A stretch of 64,000 bases of DNA, from NCBI GenBank assembly GCA_012064415.1, contig SSNU01000234.1, positions 162,598 through 226,597 of the forward strand. The letters run 5' to 3'. The notes beneath the pieces are model-generated. The model did no database searches. It was given only the letters and a program-made list of their open reading frames with translations, and was not told where the DNA came from. Shown here one piece after another: positions 11,490 through 25,348 of this stretch. The stretch is from Gyrodactylus bullatarudis. Its lineage: Eukaryota; Platyhelminthes; Monogenea; Gyrodactylidea; Gyrodactylidae. Made by a program: the position numbers and the translations under genes. Numbering within the stretch: position 1 is the first letter of the stretch; each line of letters begins with the position of its first letter.

Positions 11490-11644
11490 TGGGCATTAAT
11501 ATTCCATAGAAAAAATATTTTGTGAATAAATCAGTTGAATTATTTATTAATTTGAAGAATAAAAAGTTATAAGACTCTTAAAATAATATATTTGGCGTAT
11601 TTTCGAAAGTTTATACATTTATTGAGTTGAGATTATAATTGATA
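11490..11644. promoter_or_regulatory. Shared divergent 5' region of the golgin and FERM-SPRY genes
   Basis: Only 155 AT-rich bases separate the two start codons on opposite strands. Both promoters and 5' UTRs must fit here, or lie in upstream non-coding exons. No clear TATA box could be told from the background AT content. Confidence 0.4.
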
Positions 11645-14600
11645 ATGGAGAACGGATCTACAGTCACACTTAATTCATCTACGAAAAACTTGTATGCTTC
11701 TCTTAGAAGTAGCACACTTCCTCGGAATTTAAGTATTAAATCGGGAACTCTCAAGTCTGGAGCTTCAACACCCGGTGTACCTAAAAGGCGTTCATTCATT
11801 GTCAGAATTCGAACAATCAATGTCGTTTTTATAGATGGAACCACGAAACTATATGAAATAGACGTGAGTTCTTCGCTATTCTTACTTAAGCTTTATAAAA
11901 TTTATATTTTTCTGTGCAATTATCGTCATATAATGATTTGAGTTACTCATTTTGGGTTGATATTGTTTTAAAATATTTTACGTTGAAACTTTCGCCACCT
12001 TTTTGTAGAGTTTAATTTATTTATGTTTCTTTTGGGAAAAAAATTTGTTCTATAGATATTGATTTTAAAATCACGTGTATTATTCAGAGAATATTCCATA
12101 ATTTTATTATCAGAATCAGGCGATTTGTTTACTTTTGATTAAATCATGATATTCATACACGGTGATTTAGAATTTTCAATTTTGCACTAAATTTTATTTT
12201 TGCTTGTTTATTAAACAGTATGATGACTTGGTGTTTGTAAACAAAAGAGTAACTTTGGATTGTCAAATTGTAGAATGGATCCACTAGAATCTAAGTTAAA
12301 AAATATTTGACAGGTAAAAATTATCTTATGAAAATTTTTATACAGTATTTAACAGTCAAACTTCAACTTGAGTCTTATTAGAATAATCATTTCAAAAGAT
12401 TAACGATAGCTCGATTGAATTTGAATTTTTCTTAGCGATACTTTATCAGGGGATTAGATCACGAGAATAATAATGTGCATTATACTAAAGGTGAAAGGAA
12501 TATTCGATCATTCCTCTCTCTAGGAAACAGCTGATGTCTTATTTCTTTATTGTTTTTATGTAAATCATCGATAAAGTCAATAAACATATATATATTTCTT
12601 AAAAAGCCAACATCTTTTGATGAAATGAAAAATTTTCATTCTACCATGGATCAATAACCCTCATTACTCCATTCTGTAAATTCTTCATTGCCCTCGACAT
12701 GAAGCAATTCGCTTGATCGATAAATATTCAATAATTTTAAGGGATTACTCTCTTCACTAAGTGTAACTGTCAAATAGGGAAGGGGGACTGACGAATTTAT
12801 GAATATGAACTCATTACAGATTGAGAATCACAAAGTCTTGACGGCGTCTGACGCATTGAAAAATACACTGAAATGAATAGCAAATTTTATACTCTCTCTT
12901 ATTTTGAATTGGAATTCAACAAAATTTCTTCTTCACTTGTCTACATTTTTTACGTGGAAAAAATTATTCTCTAATAATAATAATGTGGATGTGTACTATT
13001 AGATATTTTTGATTATTTTCCTTTTCAAAGAGTACCTCAAGTATTTCTTCTTCTTCATCCAACATGGCTAATATTCATCAAAAAGTTTATATATGCACAT
13101 CTGAAAGAGTGACAAAGTGCAATGTATTGATTAGCGGACCTGATTTATAATCAAAAGATAGCATTTTATTCTATGAATATTGTATTGATTTTGCGTACAT
13201 CTCTTCGTCTTGATGGATGGAAAAATCCATGGATTTTGATAAAATCCCCAAAAGTCAGTTGAAATTCAGCAAGGATTGGTTCGTTTTACAAAAAGTTATA
13301 CATTTCGACTAAAAGTTGCATTCAATTAACCAACTACACACGAATTATGGATTTCTGTCAGCATTGGAAGGAATAAAGTAAAGAGAAAATTCCTCCATTG
13401 TCAAAAAAGGGCTCCTCTTCCCTTTTCACTGAGATTTACAACATGTTTCTGTTCTTTCTGCTACGTTTTAGTGTATAAATAACGTACGTAATACATGCAG
13501 TTATTCTTGTGATAAATTAGACATTTCTCTCTGTCTCATTCTGAAAAATTCTTCGTTCATCTACACTTGAAATTTGTATTACATTCCTTTAGTTGTACAG
13601 CAATCAGAAGTAAAAAAAATATTATTAAAAAGTGTAAAACTCTATGAAATGACGAAGAAGGGTATATTATCACTGATACTAATGCATTACATACTGTATC
13701 TTCAATTAACAGAGAGTCTCTTGGTTAATTTTTCTCTATCGAGAAAGAATAATACGAATGGAAAAACTGATCAATCTCAGGAGAGAGAGTCAAATTTAAG
13801 TTGGGCGTCAACATGAAGGTGAGATAAGGTTTCTCCTTTTGACTACAACCACTAATAATAATAATATTTGCAATAATACACGTGAGAGAATTAAAATTCA
13901 CTTGGTTCTGTGAAAGACGAGGGTATATATATTATACATGTATCAAATCATGGCGAAGAAATTAAATAGAGAGAGTAAACGAGTAGTAGAGAAAGAAAAA
14001 AGCAAGACAAAAGACAAAACCATTAAGAATCAATAGTAGAAACTATCCAACATTTGCACAGAATAGAAAAACGCATATATCATTTTTGATTGATTCATAC
14101 ATGCATTTATAATTGGAATGGAAATGTGGTTTATCTCAGTCAACTTTTCAGAATAAAATGAATATTTGAGCATCGCAGTTTAAGAGTCGGAAAATGGAGT
14201 CTATAAATATTCGATCCTTTTTTAACTAGAGAGATATAGGTTTATCTATATGTCTTGTGCTCTAATGAACATCTCTAAAGTTATATTGGAGTTATAATCA
14301 GTCGTCAAGTAACAAAAAATATACACTTTTAAATGTAATTTATACAGTAGCATAATAATTTACATAAGACTTGACAGGCTTGAATAATTGTTTACTTATG
14401 AGTACAGTTAGAAATGTGTCTAAAAATAGTTTCGATTTAAATTTATAGATACAAAAATATCAGCACCATCTTAGAAAAATATTCGAATTTTTGATGAATA
14501 ATGGACTTTTCTCATATTAGTATTCTCGATCTGATTTTTATTAAGTTAAATCAAGTCTTAAAATAGACCGATTTCAGTGAAAAAATTCCTAATGGTTCAA

Positions 14601-17600
14601 ATGTAAATGTATTTTTATAATTCTTTAGGCTAATCAGGATACGCAACTCTTGTTCGATTATATCTGCCAAGACCTACTGATTGATGAAGTAGAATATTTC
14701 GGACTGAAAATCACAGAAACTAATGACGTGAGTACTTGAAGCTTGTTTGTACCCAAAAAAAATAAACCTGTAATCTTTTCTTCGTTAGAAATGGCTCGAC
14801 TTGAACAAAAAAATTTCAGATCAAATTAAAAGTAAGGATAAAAAATGCATTTTTTAAATGGATCGTAATTTGATCATTTTCATCCCTTAAAGAAAACAAC
14901 CAAGAAGTTGAATTTCAATTTCGATACTATCCCCCTTCGGTTGATTGGCTGGAAAAGGAATCAACACGATATCTCCTTGTGCAACAAATTCGTCAGGATA
15001 TACTATCGAAAAAGTGAGAATTTTAAGATCATAGTAAATTTGCTAGAATATTTCTCAATCTTTGTTAGAGAGATGTCCAACAGATTTATTTTCAACAATA
15101 GGTGTGAGAATTACAGTTGTGGAAAAATATGACTGAAAAATATCTTCAAAAATATTTTATTTATACAAAGTGATATCTTTAGAATAGAGGCCAATATTTC
15201 CCTTTGTATAGATTGTATTTTCAAGCAATAAACAAACTAATTTGGGCTTCTCCTTTCTTTTGCACTGTGTATACAGAATATCAGAGAGAGTAAACTAATG
15301 ACTTTTTAATTACATTCCCTTCTTTACTATGGTATTCTATGTGTACATTATGCGTAATTTAGGAGAATATACAGTTGATCTGATTCCTGGAATACACTCA
15401 CACTCGTTGATATCATCACAGGAATTTGATCTCGGTTCAAAACGAATTAACGTTTACCCTGTTATATTATTGTTGGATTGAGCAATAAAATTTCATTGGT
15501 CATTAAAAACTCTTTGTAACGTCGGTTTGAATTCGAATTCTGGCAAAAACTCTTGATGAATTTTATTACAAAAAGTGTAAAATAAGTGTATTAGAATGTG
15601 TTGCCATGATGAGGTCAGAGATTCAACCGAAAGAATCGACAGTTGTTCAATTTATTCAGTTGCATTAAATACTTTCAACTTGAGGCTGTATGATAAGATT
15701 TACCTTAAATGAAGGTTCTTTATCATCCTCTTGTAAGAAGAATGTCAGACTTAGTCCATTCTCTTGTTGATTTAATACAAGTTTAACTCATATTCTTACA
15801 CGAGACATCTTCCCACACATAAACCAAGTATACAACACCTCTATTATTATTTTGGCAGTCCAGCGAGACGAAAGTGAATGCTTTACTGTAAAGTTTACAG
15901 TCACATTTATTTCATTTTTTCCTTCAAGACTCTTGTATTTTACGTTTCAGGGATTGTTAGGAATTTTCTGTCGCTTCCTCATTCCTTTATGTGTCTACCT
16001 ACAAATTAATTAGAATAAAATAGACAATTTTTTTGGGGGAGGGAGGGAAGAAGAGTGCCTATCCAAATGTTATTATTGATTTTCACGTTTTTCACAGGTC
16101 ACGGGACTTATCCCAATTCACAATTTACAGAAAAAAAGAAGTATAACTTTTGATTGATTTATTTTCATACTTTTTCAAATTTTATAAACAAATCACAAAC
16201 ATGTCTCGATAATAACTGCTGAATCAACATGAAATTTCTAAGGTCATATCAATTAAAAGTTAGACTTCATGTTCTCAAGACAAGAAACTCCTTTACCCCT
16301 GATATGAAAAATAATTTTTTCTCATAACTGTTCTGAATATCTGTTAATAAAATACAGTAGTTGACAGTGACTGGCTTAACAAATCTGAATGTTCCTTTTT
16401 TTAAACACAGACTACCAGCATCTCAGTTTATGCTAGCAATGCTCAGCGCGTACATAATTCAGTCAGAAGTAGGAGATTACGATTCTGCAATTCATTTAAA
16501 TATTGAATACCTGAAGAAAATTAAACTTGTCCCAAGAGAACATGAGACCAATGCATTCTATACAATACTCCACAAGTTGCATCAACAACACAAGTGAGTA
16601 AACAAAGACTTGATTGAAAATAACTTTTCCATCAACCAATCTACTTGTAATTTTCTCACAAGAAAATCTTTTAGCAAGAGATGATAATATAGTTCAGGTG
16701 TTTATCATCTTTAATATTTTTTTGAACAATATTAGTGTAGTGACTTTATTGATATATTTCAGAGGGACAACTAGCGAAATGGCTGACAAAAAATTTATCG
16801 AGAATGCGCGCAGGATTGCTCTCTATGGCAATGAATTTCATGAGGCTCAGGTGAGAGAAATTTACAATTTACAATGTAATTTCATTCTTGAATTTTTTTC
16901 TAGAATGACGCAGGGGAATCAGTGAAGCTTGGCGTTGGCTCTACTGGATTGATTCTTCTCAAGAATGACCTGCGAGTCAATCGTTTCAGTTGGCCAATGA
17001 TTGTCAAGTTTTCCCTTGAAAACAAACAAGTCTCAATACATCATTACGACCCTGATCCAGTGGATTATACCAAGACTGAAGTGAAAAAGGACGATCTCAA
17101 CTTTGAACTGAGAAAGTTATTCTTCAACTTTTCATCACGAGAGAAGGCTGAGGCTATGTACAACTCTTTCATAGATCATCATAGCTTTTTTAGGTGAGTG
17201 AACTCTTTTTATTCATTTGAAATGCTTTCTCTGAATTTTGAGAAATAATTTTTAAAAGTTTTGATTGTAGTTTCTTAGACTTAATGTTAATATTCAGATT
17301 TTCTTAAGAGCCAAGTTATGTCTGTTTTGGACAATCACACAAGACATTAGAAGATTAACAGAAAAAATTTATTCGTTAATACATAATAAGTATAATAATA
17401 AAGGCGTTGATTCTATCAAACTCTCTTCATTAAGCTACTTATTATGGCCTCTTCTGTAGTTGAAGCTGAGCAAGAAATTAGCTACCGAATTATACCTTTA
17501 TAAATTTTTCAGTAATCATAACTTTTCTAGGTACAGTAAAAAATCTTTCGTGCTAATTCGAAAAGCGTTTATATTTTTCTTAAATTTTTAGTTCTTGATG

Positions 17601-20600
17601 AAAAAATCGAGAATTAAAAAATAATCACATCAACCACAGCTTCATCAAGAATAACTTTTCTTCTAAAGAATCTTTGTCAAATTGAAGAATACAGAGTGAG
17701 GGACACAGAAAGGTTGTCAAGAAATTAAACAGTCAAAGTGCTTTACCTAATATTTTCATCTTTTATTCCCGGCTAATGCCTTGTAAAAAATATTGATGTA
17801 GCAAAAACATGATTCAAGTTTTTATTACAATTCATAATGTTTATTTATTTATTTAGAATAAGAGCTGTCAATAGTATTCGAAAAAAACCAAAGAAGCCAA
17901 TACTAATATCCAAGTTTAGTCAACTAAGTCGGACGTCCTCAGCTATCGATCAGAATCAGTATTGGACCCTGGAGCAAGGAACTAGCAAGAATGATATCTC
18001 CAAGTTGCATCTCTCAAGAAATAACGTCTATCCCTTTTATTCTCATTCGTTCTCAAGGCAAAGTCTCTCTAATAAGCAAGGCAGTACCGTTAGCCTAAAT
18101 AATGAAGTCATTAGGGCCAACTCTACGTCAACAACTAAACTTCATGTTGATCCTGGAATCTTTTTCAGAAATAGCATAAAATTAATTGAGGATAAGATTA
18201 AGAATAAGGCAGATTTTCCAATTGAAAATTTTCACTGGAACTCATCAGATTGTACCCCTCAGGTTGGATTTAGCAAAAACGAATTAGACATAAAGGCTCT
18301 AGCTGACAACGGTGGTCAGGTGAGTGCTAGAAATTACCTAAAGCTAGTTTATATGAAGACGAGAATTTGCTATTTTTGATTACTAAGATTTGAAGCAATT
18401 AAATACTGATATTTGACACCAATGTTAGGCAGAGAATTGGAATAGTTTGACTTTCCACAATAATCACGAATTTCTGCGAACTTCTTCCTTCGAATTCTTA
18501 GTCTGATTTTGATGACAAATATCAACATTTAATTGAAATTAGAATATTTTTGAACCCAAACGAAGTGGAAATTTGGTGCATTTTCAAAATTCAAAAAAAG
18601 CCTAAAATTTTTTTTGTTTCAACAATTCAAATGGGCTTATTTCATTATGGAATTCAAAAACTAAATCTTTTCCTTTCTACCCAGAGAAAAATATTGAATT
18701 TTTTTGTGAAATAATAAACTGTTTAAAATTCTAGGGTGTCAGAGCAACATGTGGAGTTCGCGGTCCTGGAGCCTACTACTATGAGACAAGAGTGATGCAT
18801 GGCAACATTATACGGATCGGTTGGTCAACAGCCGAAGGCTCTTTAAACCTAGGCTCAGATCCCTTTGGATTTGGCTATGGATCCAATGTTACTCGTTAGT
18901 GGAGCATATTTTAATTTTGCAATTTAGGTTCAGTCATTAATCACTTGAAAAGTTTCATGTGCACAGATTTGAATTCTGTGGAGCATGGGCGGGCGTTGGA
19001 GACAGGAGACTTGATCGGTTGCTATCTGCTCCTTGAGGCTGACGAGAGAGATAAAAATGTTGTAAAAGAGGGTAAATGTTTCTGGACATTGAATGGAAGT
19101 GTTCCGAATAAAAGTGACCCGGAAGCTCATGTCAAAATACCCGGAGAGTTATTAGATCAGCCATTCTATCCGAGTAAATTAATTTCAGTCAAATTTATCT
19201 TTAGCCTGTTCCTTATTGGATGCAAGAATTCTTTCATTGTTCTCTCAGAAACCAACATTCGATCCGCTGAATAGAAAAATTGAATGGATCCCTGTCCAGC
19301 TTGCAGATCAGACTAAAATTCAGAGAGAAGTTCTCCGAGGTTGGCGTATGAATCCAAGGGACACGATGGATGAAAAGTCCATTTCGATTTCCCCCGATGG
19401 ACGTATCGTGAAATCAATAAAAAATACCGGCTGGCAAGGAATTAGATCAAATAAAGTAAAGCAATTTGAAATAAGGATAATTAAACTGGGGATATTGTGT
19501 AGAATATTATGGCATCAAAATGCCTGAACAAAATCCCCATGTAAATAGAAATTGGGTTTATTTCCCATCTATATAGCTATCTATGTAAAGAATATTTCGC
19601 TTTTCATTCAAATTCATCAAATAAATCGATAAAATTTAATTAACCCATACCTCTATTAAAGGGAGTTAGGGAATCTGGAAAATATCACTACGAGGCAAAG
19701 GTAACGGAGAAAACGAATCATATCAAAATAGGCTGGGCCACAGAGGATGCCTCTCTAATTCTTGGCTCTGATTCCCTTGGCTATGCTTTTGGAAATGATC
19801 GGGACTCTCTAATTAAACAATCGAGTAGAATCTTTCACACTGACATGTCAGAATCATATGGCGAGGTAAGTCATTTCGAATTATAATAATTACCCTTAAT
19901 CTCAAAATAAAGAAGTGAATAGCTGTAGTGTTAAAATTACAAGCCTTCTTATCTGTTTAACCATCAAGCATAAAGATTAAATAAATTTTTAAATCAATTC
20001 AAAATGCGTGTATCATGAATTTGTAAGCATTACTAAGAAATTCTTTTTAATAGAAAGCACCCCTAGTAGAGAACTGCTCATTTTCTTAAAGAGTCCGCTC
20101 TCGTGTAGATTTAGAATAGAAAATTTTTGTAAAATCCATTAAAATTTTTTCGTAAAATTTTTCTTATTATTTTTCAATTATGCTAGTTTATCAAAAAATG
20201 GGAAAATCGATGTATAATTACACACCTGAAATACCTAGATAATCTAGTGTAATTATTTATAACAGCAGCCTCTTGTAAAAACTTCTCAAAACTTATGTGG
20301 CTTTGGAACAATTTTCAACAACAAGTAAACTGAATCTTTGTTTCGTAAAGCTAAATTTTACTCACGCATAAAGCTGTAATCATTACGGGATTTTATCTTG
20401 GCTCTGTGTCAACTTCTCACATTTTTGTACTGATCATCATATCAACTGGGTATATTTTTAGTTTCAAAGATTCAGCTAAAAGATTTCCACTTTCAGGCCG
20501 ATTAAAAGAAAGTATAAATTTATGAATTACTCAAATATTTCCACGAATTGCATGAAATAGGCTTTTTACCTTAAGTTTTGCAAAAATCTATGATGCAATC

Positions 20601-23600
20601 TATAATTTTGCAGTCAATCAATAAGGATGATGTAATAGGATGCTTCCTAAACTTGGACCAGGGAATAATTCATTGGACAGTGAATGGAAAGAAATTCGGG
20701 GACGCTTACAAACTAGAGAGAAGTGCCATAATCAACAAGGCTTTCTATCCAACAGTTACCCTGAAGAATACAACAGTTGAATTTAATTTTGGAGAAAAAT
20801 CCTTTTCCTATCCAACTGAAGTGAGTTAATCATCGGAAAGCAAGGATTAATCACATGTCTATGTTAATAAAAAGATTTCCTACTCTGTATAGATTTTTCT
20901 CAGCCCAATTTTCATATTTTCCATGATACTATATTTTAACTAACTAGATTAGTACTCAATTCATTTTGCATGAGTTTGGTGAAATAAAATCGATTTCATT
21001 CCAACATACACAAGAAAGAACGACAATGAGTCATTTAAATATTTTCTATTTTCTATTATAACTGGTACTGTTCATTTATAGATCTGTTAATTTTTTTTAA
21101 GAAAAAGTATCATACTATTATTTATAATAATTACATTGATAAGGGTAAACTAATTTTTCTTGACTTTAGAGAAAAACATGATCTCTTTATTCGCACAAAT
21201 CTCGAATAAGATGTAGCTATGAGAAAATAATTGATAAATCTGATAATTGAGTTGATTCAGATTATTCTGGAGCTATAATCGAATTGAAAATTTCAACTAG
21301 ACCTATCAGAATATTGCTAACGAGTATTTAAACATTTATTCTACATAAGGCCTGCCCATGAAAATTATTTTAAAGATAAATAATGTTCTGTATTATTTAA
21401 CAGGCTGGCTGGCTGTCTCTTCTCTGGGCCAAGGAAACTTTTGTGACAGAAACAACCAAATGGAAAGATATGGTGAGTAGATCAAGGTCTCAATGGAGTA
21501 GTCTACTCCTAATAAATCTACATTTCTTCATTTTTACAGGTTAAAGAAGTAAGTTGAAAGAGTCACAGTTTTTTTCTCTATACATTTTTCAAAACTTTCA
21601 TGAGAGAAAAATGGCATGCATATAACTGAGACATTCAAGAATTCTAAATAAAAAGAATTGATTTATTCACATTTTTATTTCATGATATTCGTTTCGAATT
21701 CTTTACGACAAAATTTTATCAATTGAACAGATTAATATTTGCTCTAAATTTCCGCATAGGCTCTGTGTGTGATAATTTATTCGGGGGTTTTATCTTTGGT
21801 TACTTTCATCGTCTTTAAACATGCTAGAAAAATCTGAGGGATTCTGTAAGTTGTCAAATATGGTGAGAACTTCCCAACAATAATTTAGAATCACTGTATC
21901 ATCACTCATGATCCATTAGAAAAGATCCCAAAGTAGCAATTTCCCCTTTTAATCCATCTTCTCATTCTCAAGCGTAAAACTATGCGGGCTGATTTATTGA
22001 CGAGAATCCGTGGTCAAAAGCCTCAGGCCGCGGAAACATCAAAATGCAAAGCAGAACAGGTAAGTTAATGCCTTTGTACACCTCATATTTCTTGAAAAGT
22101 TTCTGAATTTATTTCATATTTTTAAGGAGAATGAAATTATCCAAGACTTTGTGTTAGAAGAGAAAGATGGTTCTAATACCAAGGTAATTTTAAAGTACAT
22201 TCTTCATGTTTTATAATACATGTGTAATTAATTTTTTCCAAAATATAATATAATCGAAATTTAAATTAATTCAATACGATCATGTAAAAGTGCTTCCCTT
22301 ACAATGTATATTATACATGCTTTAACTTTAAAAGAAATACTCCAACTCTGTAACCAGCTAATTTGACTTTTTGTTCTATCACTCGTTGGAGCTCAAATGA
22401 CTTTTCTATTCTGGTGAAATATGTCCTCCGGAACCCTTAAATACAATAAAAAATAGCAAAATATTGACTTTTAAACATTGGAATGAAAGGATTTATTGAT
22501 TCTACATTTTGAATATTAGGTTGCGAGAAAAGTAATGGGACTAAATATGAATTAAGCATATATTGATATTTTATATACATTACAACATGAACATTCAATG
22601 AAAATAGTTTCCTGAAGAGTTGAGGCATTTTTCCCAACGAATTGGCAATCTAAATTGTAGGGTAATTATAAAATTACAATTATTTATTGGAATAAAAAAA
22701 ATAAATAATCTATAGAAAGAATCCAGTGCCTCATCGAGTCCATACGAGAGAATAAATGTAAGACTATTGATATGGTGTGTTTTTTTCAATTCTAACAACT
22801 CTATATATCCATAGGATGAACCAGTTTATGCTAAAGTTAACAAGATTTTCAATGATGTCAGTTTGTCTTTTTTAACAATTGTAGCTTGTATTAAATTTTA
22901 CACATTTTATTTCAGGATCAAACACCAATTGTAAAGGTCACCGATACCAGTGAGAATAAAAAGGTGAGTTCCCTTCATATCCACGATTTATCCAAGAGTA
23001 TAAACTAAAACACTTTATTTTCCTTCAAGGAGGATACCACTGGAGAAGTCAAGGGAAAAAATCCATTCGATGAAGTTGAAGGAGAAGGTGAAATTAAACC
23101 AGGTGTTGTAAGTGTTACTCTATTAGACATCAGTAGTAGAGGACTGCTCAACTCCTTAGTGTATTTAATCGCATATAGAAGCATTTTAAGTATAGAAAGC
23201 TAAGTTTGAAAATGTATTTAAAAATACTCCAACATTTCTGGAAAAGAAGGTAGATATTTTACATGATTTTTGTAACTAATTAATTTTCTGTTGCATAGTT
23301 GGGATGGCTTAGTGGGTTTAGTACCTACTTATATTAAATTAACATTAGTTGCCCCCGTGTTCTATATTTCCCCCTTCGACTTTTTGGGAATTTCTACCTT
23401 TGTTCTCAGATAGTTCTGAGAATAGATTTTTACAGAAATAAAATCCTCTGTATCTGTTTATTACTAAAATCTGTTCGAGAATTGTAATGTTGATAAATTT
23501 AAAAATTGAACTGTACTCTAATCAGTAGGAATATTGTTTTGATTTGTGATGGAATCTGAAATCTTCTAAGAAAAAGAAAATACGAAAAAAAATTTTTGGA

Positions 23601-25348
23601 AAAATTTGGAGGCATTTTTACAATTTTCTAAAGTTTGAGTTGAAAATTTTTGTTGTATGTCATGAGAGGAATCAAATGTTATTTTTCCGAATTACCAATA
23701 GACAAGAAGACCAAAATTAGTGGTTGAGATTTAAGGAAATACCTCATTGACGTGCGAAAGAATTCTTCCTATTTTTTGATCATTTTTACTGCTTAGAAAC
23801 TGATAAATTAGGAAGGTCCATGATCATTCATAATGACATTTTTTTCAAAAAAAATGAAAAAGAAGAATTTTTTTCCTTGTCTATTGGGTGATCTAGAAAA
23901 ATAACATTTAATTATACCTTGAAATCTACAAAAATTTAAAAAATGTAAAAATCGCGACAGCTCGAAATTTGAAATGTAAAAGTGTTTCCTTAGAATAGGT
24001 TACCAAAAAATCTTGGGAAAATTTTGATACCTTGATGTAATAAATATAAATAATAATTATTATAATTTTTAAAACGGATATTAGCAAAATCAAGAGTAGG
24101 GGTAGAGATATTTTCAAGATCAAGTGGATAGATTCTCGCTTTTAAGAGGGGTTAAGCAAATAACAGAGTAAGGGCAGAGAGGTTCACACTAACAAGAGTA
24201 TATTCACCTTAGTACATAACATAAGATCATGGATTATTCATTATTACCATCATTAAGATTTAAACTTCCAAGACTTTGATTTATCATTATATCAAGTCAA
24301 TAATTAAATTCGAGAGCAGAGAGAAAACAAATAAATTTCTCAATGATTAGTCAGTAGAATTAAAGAGGTCCAACAAAACGAGCTCATCAAACTCATCCTA
24401 TCACAAAGTTAAATGTGTTGATCTTGAATGCTCTTTTTCTGCAAAAGATTTTATTAATCTTGATAGTAATCATTAAAAAATCATGATCCTTTAGTATGAG
24501 AACTTCTCTGTCCCTTGTCAATTGTTTATAAATTCTTAACCCTTCTTAAAAGTGAAAATATCCCGAATATACCCCTCTTGAAAGTAAGAATCTATCCACT
24601 TGATTATGAAAATATCTCTACCCCTACTCCTGATTTCGCTAAGTCTTTTATTCTTAAAGAATTACAATTGTATTATTAAAAGATAGGACACTAAAAGTCT
24701 AAACCTTCTTAAAAATGAATGAATGATAAGGAATGATCAGAAGACTAAGCAATAGTTTAAAACTAAATAAGGACTTTAAATAAACATTTACTTAAATTTG
24801 AAATTCAGCTGATTAATTTCAATATTCAAGATTTCTAAGCAAGCTTCAACAAATCCATTTGATGAAGATTATGATTCTGATGTTGCCTTTTCAATAAAGA
24901 GCTTAAAGCTTCTAGAAAAGGCATTCGAATCAAGGAATAACGTAAGAAGATTAGCTATCGTATTTCTGCATTTGTTGCCTTTTAATGCTACTCTATTTAT
25001 TAAACTATGAATCCAAATATTTATTTTCAAAACTGTTAGCTCCCAATTAGAATGCCTGAAAGGAATAAAACGTTTTTTATTGTTTCACCAACAAAAAATA
25101 GTTTTATAACATGCAAATTAGCCTTTCACACATTTATTGCATGGAGGTTTTGAGAGAATTTCCAGCCATGTCTAACTCTATAGCTATTTTTTAATATTAT
25201 GCTATGCAAATTCTCTCTGTTCTTTAACACAAAAAGCCTTTTTACAGGTAGAAAAAAATCTAAAATTATTCTTCCATTGACTTTCTAGAGCGGGGATGAA
25301 TCGGTACATTTGGATTCTACACCAACTGTTAGTTTTAAATTCAAATAA
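11645..25348 (+). CDS. FERM-FA-SPRY-SPRY protein with NPF tail (novel architecture)
   Basis: Twenty-three exons join in frame to 3168 nt (1055 aa): 11645-11863, 14629-14727, 14789-14831, 14893-15013, 16411-16593, 16763-16850, 16904-17193, 17857-18319, 18735-18894, 18928-19173, 19205-19455, 19662-19865, 20614-20820, 21404-21472, 21540-21548, 21973-22059, 22127-22183, 22716-22757, 22815-22856, 22916-22963, 23030-23107, 24840-24941, 25289-25348. Residues about 50-348 form a protein-4.1-type FERM domain (VQQIRQDILSK, ENARRIALYGNEFHEAQ, RVNRFSWPMIVKFS, HHSFFR). A FERM-adjacent segment follows (ISKFSQLSRTSSAID). SPRY 1 (about 470-650) and SPRY 2 (about 700-858) look like those of DDX1/hnRNP U (YYYETRV, IRIGWSTAEGSLNLGSDPFG; YHYEAKV, IKIGWATEDASLILGSDSLG, DDVIGCFLNLDQG). 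The acidic tail has two NPFDE motifs (about 987 and 1007). It is probably a membrane-cortex adaptor. Exon 15 (9 nt) and the last exons are less certain. Confidence 0.85.
11864..14628 (+). other. Intron 1 of the FERM-SPRY gene
   Basis: This 2.77-kb intron contains no exon, RNA gene or transposon that I could recognise. It is AT-rich with scattered short ORFs of no coding character. As a long first intron beside a compact promoter it could hold enhancers, but nothing specific is visible. Confidence 0.4.
22515..22660 (-). mobile_element. mariner transposon 3' remnant
   Basis: On the minus strand a transposase C-terminus, LPIRWEKCLNSSGNYFH then a stop, is followed by about 100 bp and a terminal repeat. 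The repeat, read on plus, is ATTAGGTTGCGAGAAAAGTAATGGGAC near 22516, close to known mariner ends. The ending (RW..C....G.YF) matches mariner transposases. The rest of the element is gone. It lies in intron 17 of the FERM-SPRY gene, just before the 42-nt exon 18. Confidence 0.65.
24080..24655. mobile_element. Non-autonomous inverted-repeat element (MITE family D)
   Basis: The arm at about 24083-24155 (AATCAAGAGTAGGGGTAGAGATATTTTC and on through AAGTGGATAGATTCT) returns inverted at about 24567-24650 (AGAATCTATCCACTTGAT, then CTCTACCCCTACTC). The roughly 430-bp core is AT-rich and non-coding. It lies in the 1.73-kb intron between the two NPF exons of the FERM-SPRY gene. Confidence 0.65.

Noticed and set aside
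13574..13816. An 80-codon ORF in FERM-SPRY intron 1
   Set aside because: No ATG context, no homology and random composition; judged chance in AT-rich DNA.
23926..24123. A hydrophobic minus-strand ORF resembling a membrane segment
   Set aside because: It is made of the AT-rich arm of MITE family D and lies within an intron of a real gene.
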